38,325 nucleotides of DNA from positions 1 through 38,325 of the forward strand of contig PBIQ01000020.1 in the NCBI GenBank assembly GCA_002720485.1. Reading direction: 5' to 3'. The notes under the pieces are model-generated. The model was not told the origin of the DNA. It saw only the letters and a list, made by a program, of their open reading frames with translations, and did not search any database. The DNA is from Acidimicrobiaceae bacterium (GTDB lineage Bacteria > Actinomycetota > Acidimicrobiia > Acidimicrobiales > UBA8592). A program made the position numbers and the translations under genes. Of the stretch, positions 16,702-25,401 are shown in pieces. Numbering within the stretch: position 1 is the first letter of the stretch; each line of letters begins with the position of its first letter.

Positions 16702-17907
16702 ATGACTTCGGGATTCGATGAGGGTCGGCTACAACGAGTGACTAAGCTATGTGACAGGTATGTAGATGCCGGAAAGTTCCCTTGCGCTCAAGTACAAATA
16801 GCCCACCGTGGCTCAGTTGCCTTACGGCATACAGCAGGATCGGCAGACATCGAAAGTGAACTTCCTCTCAGGGACGACGCCATATTCCGCATCTACTCTA
16901 TGACAAAACCAATTACATCAATAGGGTTGATGCAGTTGTACGAAAAAGGCCTATTCATTCTTGAAGATCCAGTTGAAAAATACATACCCTCATTCGCAAA
17001 TCCCCAAGTGTTAGTAGGTGGTTCATACCTTAAGCCTGTTACCCGCCCAGCACAGACAGAACTAACCGTAAGGGATATGCTCCTACACACCTCAGGACTG
17101 ACCTATGGTTTCCACTATTCCAACAATCTCGACAAAATGTACCGCCATAGGAAAATAGCCGGAGCTGCTGAAGGAGCTGATGGGACACTTGAGGAGAAAG
17201 TAGACCAGATCGCAGATTTGCCGCTTTTGTTTGACCCTGGAACCGCATGGAATTACTCAATGTCAACTGATGTCTGCGGGAGATTAATCGAAGTAATAAG
17301 CGGGCAAGGCCTCGATCAATACCTGAACGAGCATGTTCTACTACCACTTGGGATGAATGACACTGGGTTTTATGTCGAAGAACAGAACGCGCACCGCTTT
17401 ACTTCGAACTACGCCATCACACCTAAGGACCCACTCACTCGCATAGATCCAGCAGAAGAAAGTCCATATTTAAAAACCCCCATATTCCTTTCAGGAGGAG
17501 GGGGCCTAGTATCGACGATTGATGACTACCAACGTTTCGTAGACATGCTCCTCAATGGTGGAGAAAGTAAAGGGAACCGAATCATCGGACGCCACACATT
17601 AGAGTTCATGACTCTGAATCATCTGCCGGGCGGCGCGACGCTTAATGAATTAGGCCAATCAACCTTTACCGAAACGGCAATGGAGGGGATGGGGTTTGGA
17701 CTCGGGTTCTCAGTGCTTGTGAATCCCGCTGCAAATGCTGCCCTCGGATCTGTGGGAGAATTCGCATGGGGAGGAGCTGCATCAACGCGATTCTGGGTTG
17801 ATCCCATAGAAGAAATTACCTGCATTTTTATGACACAATTTATGCCCTCGAGCCATTATCCAATCCGTAGGGAATTAAAAGCCGTCGTCTATCAGGCGTT
17901 AAACTGA
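16702..17907 (+). CDS. Serine hydrolase, class C beta-lactamase family
   Basis: The 401-residue protein is of the beta-lactamase/EstB/penicillin-binding family. The nucleophile motif is S66-M-T-K69, the second is Y185-S-M (YxN-like, with Met in place of Asn), and a C-terminal WGGAAST takes the place of the KTG box. Such proteins are more often esterases or peptidases than true lactamases. No signal peptide is visible at the N-terminus (MTSGFDEGRLQRV), so it is likely cytoplasmic, which also favours an esterase role. The start at 16702 follows GGGGGTG; the ATG at 16691 is out of frame. It stands alone between glnS and the P450 pair. Confidence 0.9.
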   Translation: MTSGFDEGRLQRVTKLCDRYVDAGKFPCAQVQIAHRGSVALRHTAGSADIESELPLRDDAIFRIYSMTKPITSIGLMQLYEKGLFILEDPVEKYIPSFANPQVLVGGSYLKPVTRPAQTELTVRDMLLHTSGLTYGFHYSNNLDKMYRHRKIAGAAEGADGTLEEKVDQIADLPLLFDPGTAWNYSMSTDVCGRLIEVISGQGLDQYLNEHVLLPLGMNDTGFYVEEQNAHRFTSNYAITPKDPLTRIDPAEESPYLKTPIFLSGGGGLVSTIDDYQRFVDMLLNGGESKGNRIIGRHTLEFMTLNHLPGGATLNELGQSTFTETAMEGMGFGLGFSVLVNPAANAALGSVGEFAWGGAASTRFWVDPIEEITCIFMTQFMPSSHYPIRRELKAVVYQALN

Positions 17908-18020
17908 TTTGGATCGAGACCCAATCGAATCAAGAAGTATTAAGTTACGGAAGTAGTCAGCCAAAACGAAAATAAACAGTAAGTACAGGCCAGTAGTAGT
18001 CTTAGAAGAAAGGAGACTCG

Positions 18021-19466
18021 ATGACAACAACAAATCCGTTTGAAAGCGCGTTAGAAGGTTTCCCAACAGAGATAGAAGAAGGGGGCAAAGCGTACAGGAA
18101 GTTTCCGTATATGCCCGTCGGAGAAGCCGTAGATATGGGGCATGATGAAAATGGAACCCCATTGTTTGATCCAAGAATATTTGATAGCGGCGAATTCGCC
18201 CGCAACCCATACCCCTATTATCGAATCCTGCGAGATCACTACCCAGTTTTCCACGACCAATTACATAATTGCTACTTTGTGACACGCTATGAAGACATCA
18301 CTAACTGTTATTTCGACGAGGTGGGATTCAACACAATACCAAAAGGATCTTCAAGCGGAGTACTTGGAAATACACAACTTGAATTAAGCGGAATCGAACA
18401 CCGACGACGCCGGAACATCTATGGGCGCCACCTTGTCGGAGCTGCCCTCACTAAACGAATCCATGCTCTTAAAGAGCTAGCGAATGAACTAATTGAAGAA
18501 TGGTGGGAGCCTAATAATAAAAAAGACATAGAAATAAACAAAGAGACCAACACGGTGACGCTTGAACTTGGCAAAGCCTTTGCAAACGAATTCCCAATCT
18601 CAGTAGTTGCGCAAGTCCTTGGGATTCCCCAAGAGGCCAGAGAACAATTCACATGGTGGTACGACGCAATGATGTCAGGTCTTGGTGGCTCTGATACGCA
18701 CCACGAAGGACTTGAAGCAAGGCAAGACCTTGAAGAGTATGTAGAAGAGCTAGTTGAAGAACGTAGATCCAAGCCCACCTACTTGCATGATGAAAATGGT
18801 GATGAAATCTGCCTAGACATCATTTCCGAACTATGCCACTCAGAGATTGACGGATCTGTCATGTCGACAGAAGAGATCACCTCCTTCATAGCGCTAGTAG
18901 TGGGCGGAGGCGGAGAAACAACCCGAGGCGCAATCTTGAACCTCTGGTACCTGCTACTGCAACACCCAGAACAATACAAACAAGTGAAAGAAAATGAAGA
19001 ATTATGGGACACGGCATTTCATGAAATGCTTCGACATTCTACTTCCATAGGTGGACAACCTCGGCACAACACATTCGATATCGAAATGCACGGGGTGCAC
19101 ATCCCTGCAGGTTCGTTGATGCACATGGTTGATGTTTCCGCAAACCATGATGAACAGATCTTCAAAAATCCGGAAGATTTTAACATTTTCCGAGAAGACC
19201 TCTACAGCGGGAAAATACTTCGCTCAGGCCACAACAAAGAAGGACAATGTAGTCATATGGCATTCGGAGTAGGGCCACACTTATGCCCAGGGGCTTGGAT
19301 ATCTCACCAGGAAACAGTAATCGGATCGCAGATCCTTGAGGGGGTCTTCAAAAACGTCCGAATAAACACTGGCCGAATGCCCAAAGACATAGATGGGGAA
19401 TCGCTAGCTCCAATCGGCCTTGGGTCTATTCGGGAGCTATGGCTTGACTTTGACCTACAGGATTAG
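18021..19466 (+). CDS. Cytochrome P450, active partner of a tandem pair
   Basis: The 481-residue P450 is long for a bacterial member, with an N-terminal extension of some 60 residues before NPYPYYRILRDHYPV. The I-helix reads GGGGETTR, the ExxR is in HEMLRHSTS, and the haem loop is FGVGPHLCPGAW with thiolate Cys422. A strong AAAGGAG sets the start. Its stop is followed after 2 bp by a homologous gene that has lost the haem ligand, and the two share an aligned N-terminal region (NPYP...ILR...YP...NC...TRY). The intact partner should be a monooxygenase; the substrate is unknown. Confidence 0.94.
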   Translation: MTTTNPFESALEGFPTEIEEGGKAYRKFPYMPVGEAVDMGHDENGTPLFDPRIFDSGEFARNPYPYYRILRDHYPVFHDQLHNCYFVTRYEDITNCYFDEVGFNTIPKGSSSGVLGNTQLELSGIEHRRRRNIYGRHLVGAALTKRIHALKELANELIEEWWEPNNKKDIEINKETNTVTLELGKAFANEFPISVVAQVLGIPQEAREQFTWWYDAMMSGLGGSDTHHEGLEARQDLEEYVEELVEERRSKPTYLHDENGDEICLDIISELCHSEIDGSVMSTEEITSFIALVVGGGGETTRGAILNLWYLLLQHPEQYKQVKENEELWDTAFHEMLRHSTSIGGQPRHNTFDIEMHGVHIPAGSLMHMVDVSANHDEQIFKNPEDFNIFREDLYSGKILRSGHNKEGQCSHMAFGVGPHLCPGAWISHQETVIGSQILEGVFKNVRINTGRMPKDIDGESLAPIGLGSIRELWLDFDLQD

Positions 19467-19468
19467 GA

Positions 19469-20767
19469 ATGGAAATAGACGAAGCCGACTACGAAGAAGA
19501 ACCAGATGCGAAGCCCGGCTACAGAACGTATGAGGTTTACCAGCGGGAACGTGTCGGAGAAACAACAAACTTAATCAAACCTCGCCAACTCATTTCTGAC
19601 GAATATTTGAGCGACCCATACCCACTGGTTGCAATACTACGAGAGAACTATCCGTGCTATAGAGATTGGTTAAGCAACTGTTTCTGGATCACCCGCTACG
19701 ACGACGTCACATCAGTGTTCGCAGACGATCAGAATTTCGAAACCCGACCAAAACGTTGGTACCTTGACTCAGCAAACTTCGGTCGAGACCTATGGAAATA
19801 CCTTCCCGTCCAATGGGCATACCAAAGGAAAATCGATGAAAACATCGAAACCGTCTCAGAAGAAGCAATATCGTCGATCCAAGATCCATCATTTGACCTT
19901 GCAAGAAATTATGCTGCACGAATCCCATTAGCGCTCTGGCAAAAAATACTCAACATTACCTTGGACCAAGCTCAGGAATTTGCAATCCTATACCTACGAA
20001 TGCAACGCAGCGCCAGATGGAATCCACAGTTTCGCCACAAAGGTATCCAGTCGATGAACGAACTAGCCGCACTTCTTGAACCGGTATTCAACGAGCGAAG
20101 CAAAGCTCCCGAGGATGATTTCATCAGCGCAGTTGCGCAACTCGAATTACCTAATCAACCACCAACCGTTCAAGACCTTGTCATCACGATCCTCGAATTA
20201 GACCACGAAACCCTTCACGGAGGTTTAGCAAACCTCTGGTTCAATTTACTTACAAACCCAGAAGAGAAAGAGAAAGTAATCCAGGACCATAGACTCATGA
20301 AATTCGCTTGGCGCGAAACGCTCCGATATTCAGCACCTACCCTAGTTGCAGATAGATTTGCCAAACAAGAAGTTGAACGGTTTGGCAGGCTGATACCCAA
20401 AGGTGGGCTTCTTCGATGCTCATCAGCCGCAGCAAACCGAGACCCTCGCCAATTCGAAGACCCTAATACGTTCATTATCGGAAGAAAAGATCTATGTCAG
20501 CGTGAACCGCGCGGACAGTACCGCGCTGACGGCCTTCCATCCGGAATAGCGTTTGGACTTGGTAAGCCATCAATACACCCAGCAGTACCCAAAGAGAGGC
20601 CAAGGTCCAGATACGCCCTCACTAGAGATGCAGCTGTGACAGCCTCCCTAATGCTCCTTGAAGAAAAGCCAGCGATCAAAATAGCTAAAGGTATAGAACC
20701 CCGCCTTACATGCCCAGAAATAGGGGAAATGCACACATGCTGGGAACTACCTGCCGTCTGGAACTAG
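19469..20767 (+). CDS. P450 homologue lacking the haem-thiolate cysteine
   Basis: The 432-residue protein is clearly a P450 relative: the N-terminus matches its upstream neighbour (DPYPLVAILRENYPCYRD), and ExxR is kept in WRETLRYSAPT. The haem loop, however, reads F362-G-L-G365-K-P-S-I-H-P: the invariant Cys position is Ile369, the preceding His position is Pro367 and the Gly after it is Pro371. The I-helix reads LDHET in place of AGxET. The frame is intact, so it is not an ordinary pseudogene. By analogy with EryCII and DesVIII, Cys-less P450 homologues that act as helper proteins, it may form a complex with the active P450 made from the same message. That role is inference. Confidence 0.9.
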   Translation: MEIDEADYEEEPDAKPGYRTYEVYQRERVGETTNLIKPRQLISDEYLSDPYPLVAILRENYPCYRDWLSNCFWITRYDDVTSVFADDQNFETRPKRWYLDSANFGRDLWKYLPVQWAYQRKIDENIETVSEEAISSIQDPSFDLARNYAARIPLALWQKILNITLDQAQEFAILYLRMQRSARWNPQFRHKGIQSMNELAALLEPVFNERSKAPEDDFISAVAQLELPNQPPTVQDLVITILELDHETLHGGLANLWFNLLTNPEEKEKVIQDHRLMKFAWRETLRYSAPTLVADRFAKQEVERFGRLIPKGGLLRCSSAAANRDPRQFEDPNTFIIGRKDLCQREPRGQYRADGLPSGIAFGLGKPSIHPAVPKERPRSRYALTRDAAVTASLMLLEEKPAIKIAKGIEPRLTCPEIGEMHTCWELPAVWN

Positions 20768-20768
20768 G

Positions 20769-21539
20769 TTAAACCTCAGGATCGGGTAACACACAAGGAA
20801 ACCCAGCGTATAAGCCAATATTATCTCCGCTTCTACCACTGGGGCCCTCAAGTAGCAGCTGAACGAGAACCTCTGCAGTTTCTTCAGGCTTCATCCAGCT
20901 ATCAACCCATACTGGATCAGCATTAGGGCCACTCCAAGTCCGAATCATTTCAGTATCAGTGGCGCCGATACACAAATTATTGACCCTGACATTATGCCCA
21001 GCTAAAGCCTTCGCCCAATCAAAAGCAAGGCCGTTTAATGCCCATTTTGAAGCGTTGTACAGATCCATATTCCCATGGCCATGATGACGGGAAGAACCCG
21101 GAGCAGGCTTAACGTGGTCTGTACTAACGTTGACGATCTCACCATAATTCTGCTCCGCCATTATCGGAGCAACAGCTCGACCGAAGAGAAAAGCTCCCCT
21201 GAGATTCGAACCAAATAAACGCTCATAATTCAACAGTGATTGGTCCCAATCATCGAGCGGCCCCGTCCGAAGGACCTCACCAGCGTTATTTACAAGAATG
21301 TCGACGGTCCCAAAATTCTCAACAGTTCTATCAACTACTGATCGCACGTGCTCTGGATCAGATACATCTCCGATATGCCACTCAGCTCCAATTTCTTCTC
21401 CAAGTTGAGAAATGGTTTCACGCTTATCCGTTATCACAACGTTGCAACCTTCTTCCGAAAGTCGCCTAGCAAACGCGGCCCCGACACCTTGCGCAGCTCC
21501 AGTGATGATAGAAACCTTTCCGTTAAGCATAATACTCAT
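20769..21539 (-). CDS. Short-chain dehydrogenase/reductase of the Rieske operon
   Basis: The 256-residue classical SDR has TGAAQGVG at 13-20, NNAG at 84-87, Ser139 and Y161-N-A-S-K165. It begins 5 bp after the Rieske ferredoxin gene and is the third gene of an operon with the Rieske oxygenase. In aromatic-degradation operons such an SDR is often the cis-dihydrodiol dehydrogenase, but it could also oxidise a simple hydroxylated product. A second in-frame Met lies three residues downstream (MLNGKVS), so the exact start may be 21530. Confidence 0.92.
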   Translation of the reverse strand: MSIMLNGKVSIITGAAQGVGAAFARRLSEEGCNVVITDKRETISQLGEEIGAEWHIGDVSDPEHVRSVVDRTVENFGTVDILVNNAGEVLRTGPLDDWDQSLLNYERLFGSNLRGAFLFGRAVAPIMAEQNYGEIVNVSTDHVKPAPGSSRHHGHGNMDLYNASKWALNGLAFDWAKALAGHNVRVNNLCIGATDTEMIRTWSGPNADPVWVDSWMKPEETAEVLVQLLLEGPSGRSGDNIGLYAGFPCVLPDPEV

Positions 21540-21544
21540 ACTAA

Positions 21545-21928
21545 TTACCGCGTCTGAAAAAAGTCACCTAAGCCTCCGGAAGCTCCTTCGTCGCCTTTGG
21601 CGCTATCTTCCTGAGGGAAAGCCACAGCTACTCCGTCCTCAACGAGGATCTTAAAACAGGGGACACCTTCATAAGCTGGAGGCCCACTGTGCTCTCCAGT
21701 TCGAACATCGAAAGATGTTCCATGAAGGGGACAAGTCAACTGATGTCCTCGGAGACGCCCTTCGCTTAATGGAGTGTCAGCGTGACTGCAATTGTCTTCT
21801 AGCCCAAACAGCTCTCCATTTACCCTGCAGACAACAATTCCATAATCACCAATATCCTCAAAAACCTGCATGCCACCGTCTTGAAGATCGTCAAGGTTTC
21901 CTAGCTCATGGCATTCATCGTCGCTCAT
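21545..21928 (-). CDS. Rieske-type [2Fe-2S] ferredoxin
   Basis: The 127-residue protein carries the Rieske ligands C47-S-H49 and C66-P-L-H69. It is the electron-transfer ferredoxin for a Rieske oxygenase. Its ATG overlaps the oxygenase stop as ATGA, so translation is coupled and stoichiometry is probably balanced. The C-terminal tail (about 108-127, GDEGASGGLGDFFQTR) is longer than in minimal Rieske ferredoxins. No ferredoxin reductase is visible in the window, so the reductase must come from elsewhere. Confidence 0.94.
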   Translation of the reverse strand: MSDDECHELGNLDDLQDGGMQVFEDIGDYGIVVCRVNGELFGLEDNCSHADTPLSEGRLRGHQLTCPLHGTSFDVRTGEHSGPPAYEGVPCFKILVEDGVAVAFPQEDSAKGDEGASGGLGDFFQTR

Positions 21929-23277
21929 GCGGGGTCCATAGCTATGTATTTATCTAGATTTTGGTGGAAATAGCGGATTCGGTTTTCTTGAGATGGAAGG
22001 TATTCACCTCTATACCCTCGTGAACGTAAACCTTTATGTTGTGTAGTCCAGATAGCGACGTCTTGGTCAATGCCAGGACCACAGCTAACCTCCCCAGCGC
22101 GTCCAGAAATATGCTCCACCTGATGGTCTATCGAAACCCAGTCTTTCATCGAGTTCGAGTAGTACTCGGTAGCTCCTTGGGGAAACATTGTTAAATACCA
22201 CATATCGAAAACGCATTTGTTCGGATCCGTAGGATGCGGGGCTGATCGAAGAAAAATACAGCCATCGGGCTTCATACTAAAAGACAGGTTAGGGAATATC
22301 GTGTAATGGTAATTATCCGTTAACTGCTCATCTGAATAGCGGGAGAAATCATACCCTTTGGACTCTGAAAGTTCTCGCTTACGCTGCTGAAGAGCAACGC
22401 GTAAACCGGACAAATTATCACGATACGGTTCTGGGTCGAACTCCCAAAAGTCAAAGTCTTTCTTCATGCCTTTAAAAGTCTTATCCGCAGATCCTCTATA
22501 TTGCGGCCCAGGACCTCCACCAGGCATCAGCATCCTGCAGTGGCCGGAAGGATAGAGATCAAATTGACAGCCACTGTGATGCTCGTTCAAATGGTTCAGC
22601 GTTTGAGGGTGGACGAAAGGAAGATGGTAGCTCTCGTTGAAATTATCCTGAACGCACTTCCAATTCCATTCTCCCTCGATCGTCACCCAATGGGTTCTCT
22701 TCATATCCTCCATGCGATACGAGTCAAGATGCTCTGTCACAGGAGACAGCCAATCTCTGAGGTCGGAAGCTTGCGGGTCCATATTAAACCAGATAAAACC
22801 CGCCCAAGTTTCACATGGGATTTCAACTAAATTCAATTTTCCGCACGGTGACCCCTGAGGGAAATCGTCTTCATCGTAGGCCCAAGTACACTCACCTGTT
22901 GTATCAAACCTCCAACCGTGATAGGCGCATTGGAATTCTCCACCCGCCAGAGTTCCCACTTCAGCAGTTACTAATTGGTTACCGCGATGCTGGCATGCAT
23001 TGTAGAACGCCCGTATCTTATGATCTTCACCTCGAACACAAATAATAGACTCATGGACAATGTCGTATTTAACGTAGTCACCTGGATCAGGTATTTGATC
23101 TACACTTCCTGCTATCTGCCATACCCTTGTCCACATCCGTTCCCATTCTTTTTGAGCAAAAACAGGGGAGTAGTACCGGTATCCGAAGATATTCTGCTCT
23201 GAGCCTAAATCGGGCTCTGGAGCTTTATCTCGTGGGATGCCCGTAATCTCAACATGGGTAGATCTTGTGTCAGTCAT
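21925..23277 (-). CDS. Rieske non-haem iron oxygenase, alpha subunit
   Basis: The 450-residue oxygenase has the Rieske cluster ligands C95-Q-H97 and C117-A-Y-H120 and the mononuclear iron site in DNFNESYHLPFVHPQ (H218, H223, with the bridging acidic residue nearby at D211 or E215). A C-terminal DWVSIDHQVEH contains the third, acidic, ligand candidate. The family hydroxylates or demethylates aromatics, steroids or quaternary amines using NADH-derived electrons. No beta-subunit gene is present, so this is probably an alpha3 homotrimeric type. First gene of the operon alpha, ferredoxin, SDR; the promoter lies in 23278-23358. Confidence 0.95.
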   Translation of the reverse strand: MTDTRSTHVEITGIPRDKAPEPDLGSEQNIFGYRYYSPVFAQKEWERMWTRVWQIAGSVDQIPDPGDYVKYDIVHESIICVRGEDHKIRAFYNACQHRGNQLVTAEVGTLAGGEFQCAYHGWRFDTTGECTWAYDEDDFPQGSPCGKLNLVEIPCETWAGFIWFNMDPQASDLRDWLSPVTEHLDSYRMEDMKRTHWVTIEGEWNWKCVQDNFNESYHLPFVHPQTLNHLNEHHSGCQFDLYPSGHCRMLMPGGGPGPQYRGSADKTFKGMKKDFDFWEFDPEPYRDNLSGLRVALQQRKRELSESKGYDFSRYSDEQLTDNYHYTIFPNLSFSMKPDGCIFLRSAPHPTDPNKCVFDMWYLTMFPQGATEYYSNSMKDWVSIDHQVEHISGRAGEVSCGPGIDQDVAIWTTQHKGLRSRGYRGEYLPSQENRIRYFHQNLDKYIAMDPA

Positions 23278-23358
23278 AAGGAAGTTTTTCTGCTTTTCAA
23301 GATAGTTTATTAGTTAGATCAGAAAGAATACAGAAACTAAAAATATTTAGAGGAAAAA

Positions 23359-23838
23359 ATGTTTGACTTACTGCCAGAAAGGGTTCCTTGGTTTATCGTC
23401 GGCCCTTCTCTTGGAGTGCTAATCGTATTATTCTTTCTCGTGATGAATCAGCCGTTAGGTGCCAGTGGAGCTTATGTCCATTCCTTGAAATTGGTTCAAC
23501 GAAAAGCTGACGTCGTTGTTTGGAGAATATGGTATTTCCTCGGCATATTCTTGGGAGGGATTCTCACCACACAAATTCTCAGAGACACAGGCAAAGTCCG
23601 CTCAGGATACGCAGCAATGACAGAAGTAATTCAAACAGGACCAACAGTCCTACTAGTATTCATAGGAGCTGTTGTGATGGGATATGGTGCAAAAGTTGCC
23701 GGAGGGTGCACTTCCGGTCATGGTATGTGCGGCACATCCCAACGTTCGGTTGCTTCTATGGTCGCGACAGGAACATTTATGACGACAGCTATCCTCACAA
23801 CACTGCTCGTGCGGATACTTTCTGGAGGTGACCTATGA
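23359..23838 (+). CDS. YeeE/YedE-family membrane transporter, first half
   Basis: The 159-residue membrane protein has about four hydrophobic segments and the family signature GGCTSGHGMCGTSQRSV with the conserved Cys of the sulfur-transport repeat. YeeE/YedE members move thiosulfate or related sulfur compounds; some relatives are linked to selenium metabolism. The pore here is split over two genes, this one and the next, which overlap as ATGA, so the two chains should form one transporter. The start follows AGAGGAAAA. The gene is divergent from the Rieske operon. Whether the substrate is a sulfur or a selenium compound cannot be told. Confidence 0.9.
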   Translation: MFDLLPERVPWFIVGPSLGVLIVLFFLVMNQPLGASGAYVHSLKLVQRKADVVVWRIWYFLGIFLGGILTTQILRDTGKVRSGYAAMTEVIQTGPTVLLVFIGAVVMGYGAKVAGGCTSGHGMCGTSQRSVASMVATGTFMTTAILTTLLVRILSGGDL

Positions 23839-24290
23839 AGAACTCCATGGGTCTTCTTTTCGGAACATGTTTCGGCGGGTTGCTTGGTGCTGCAAATCTC
23901 CATGAATATGACACCATTCATGCAATGTTAAGACTTGACGAATTCGACGTGTATGGCCTTATGGCCACATCTGTATTAGTAGCCACATCACTACTATGGT
24001 GGCTGGAACGACGCCGGTTAAGTACGGTACTTGATGGAGAGTTAACCCTTCAACGTTCCCGCCCTGAACGACACCACTTAATAGGAGGAGGGCTTTTCGG
24101 AGTCGGATGGGCAATAGCAGGTACTTGTCCTGCTCCAGCTTTAGTTATGGTTTCGTCTGGAGCAACTTTCGGATTTATTGTTATCCTTGGGATCTTTATA
24201 GGTATTTATCTTGGGGGGCGTAAATCGCCTTCATCCACATATGGGGACGGCGAACACCATTCCTCTAGAGAAGAATTCGTCTCAATTTAA
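23835..24290 (+). CDS. YeeE/YedE-family membrane transporter, second half (DUF6691-like)
   Basis: The 151-residue membrane protein is the partner of the preceding gene. It starts with GLLFGTCFGGLLGAAN, has a central hydrophobic segment (GLMATSVLVATSLLWWL) and a second repeat with the conserved cysteine in AIAGTCPAPALVMVSSGA. The ATG overlaps the upstream stop by 4 bp, so the halves are made in a fixed ratio. The short charged C-terminus faces the cytoplasm by the usual positive-inside pattern. Sulfur-compound import is the family role; the exact ligand is unknown. Confidence 0.88.
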   Translation: MKNSMGLLFGTCFGGLLGAANLHEYDTIHAMLRLDEFDVYGLMATSVLVATSLLWWLERRRLSTVLDGELTLQRSRPERHHLIGGGLFGVGWAIAGTCPAPALVMVSSGATFGFIVILGIFIGIYLGGRKSPSSTYGDGEHHSSREEFVSI

Positions 24291-24308
24291 CCCCTAAGAG
24301 GAAGAGGT

Positions 24309-25385
24309 TTAAGCGTTGACACACAACGGAGACCACGCAAGAAGCGAGGAGTCCCCTGGGAAAACATTCGATACTAGCGGGGCATTATTTGCATCAGCCA
24401 TTTCTTTGTAGCTCATCCAAGAAACAACCGCAGCTATCGGAGTGCCAATCCCTTCATCAAACTGAACAGGCCCATATACATTCGCCGTGTAGATAAGGTC
24501 GTCGTCTCCAACCCTCTGAGTAGCTTCGTGTCTGGCGCCTGCAGGTTCATAGAACCATACTCCTGGCCCATACCCCTCTGGAGGGCCTGCCCTGTAACCA
24601 ATTCGTCCATTGAGGACTAGAAAATCTGCTGCGCCAAGGTGATAGTGGGGGCCAGCAACACTGTTATGAAGGACGAGGAGCGTAGACATCATTGTTTCTT
24701 CGCTAACTCGGAGGATCTTAATTCCGTAGTCGTCCATGCCGGGGAATTCGATCCAGGGTATTGGTCGTGTATCCACCCAATGGGGGTGCGTGAACGTTCC
24801 TCCGTCTGCATCCTCACTAGATTGAAGGACTTCGCCAAGAGCTTCAGTTTCCGCTATGGCTAGTGGTTCCGGCTCGCCATGAAATGGTGCAGGCCGCTCT
24901 TGCATGCACTCCGCCAAGCTATTTGGAACCAGTGTGAGGCCGTTCGTATTTGAAGCCGCTAGGACATCGAGGGCTGTCAATATGCTATCAACCGACTTTC
25001 CATCATCCGCAAGGAACGCTACAGGTCCGAAATAGTTCGCCTGATATTCTGTGGTTTCTTCAACGACTATCCCCTCAACTCGAGAATTCGCCGGAATGTA
25101 CCCCCATATCCCAGGACCGATAGTTGCTGCTAATTCGCCTTTGGTGTAGGTCATGCGACCAGAGAGGATCATCATGTCCGTTCCACCGAGAAAGACTGTA
25201 GTCGGCAATTCAGTGCCGGCTTCAACTTGGACGATCATAGAGAACCATCCGGACTCCCTGCTAGCACGGAGGGGCTTGAAACGCATTCCAGGTGCTTGCT
25301 TGATTTCGATCCAAGGCATTGTGTTGGTATCGATACCACCTTCAATACCTGTAGGGTCAAATTCTGGATTGTATGAGACTGACAT
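24309..25385 (-). CDS. Double-cupin protein (ChrR/acetylacetone-dioxygenase-like)
   Basis: The 358-residue protein contains two related cupin domains, each beginning with PWIEI/PWIEF. The second (about 208-325) keeps metal ligands H247-x-H249 and D254 (GPHYHLGAADFLVLNG) and distal H286 (AGARHEA). The first (about 24-130) has lost the His residues at the same place (AGTELPTTVFLGGTDMMILSG) and is probably structural. Relatives include ChrR-type cupins and diketone-cleaving dioxygenases, so a C-C bond-cleaving oxygenase is possible but not proven. It lies downstream of the ABM gene on the same strand, 16 bp apart. Confidence 0.83.
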   Translation of the reverse strand: MSVSYNPEFDPTGIEGGIDTNTMPWIEIKQAPGMRFKPLRASRESGWFSMIVQVEAGTELPTTVFLGGTDMMILSGRMTYTKGELAATIGPGIWGYIPANSRVEGIVVEETTEYQANYFGPVAFLADDGKSVDSILTALDVLAASNTNGLTLVPNSLAECMQERPAPFHGEPEPLAIAETEALGEVLQSSEDADGGTFTHPHWVDTRPIPWIEFPGMDDYGIKILRVSEETMMSTLLVLHNSVAGPHYHLGAADFLVLNGRIGYRAGPPEGYGPGVWFYEPAGARHEATQRVGDDDLIYTANVYGPVQFDEGIGTPIAAVVSWMSYKEMADANNAPLVSNVFPGDSSLLAWSPLCVNA

Positions 25386-25401
25386 GTGTTTCTCCTAACT
25401 T

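Noticed and set aside
19469-20767. P450 homologue as a pseudogene.
   Set aside because: The frame is intact over 432 codons with normal start spacing and conserved ExxR, so decay by frameshift or stop is not seen.
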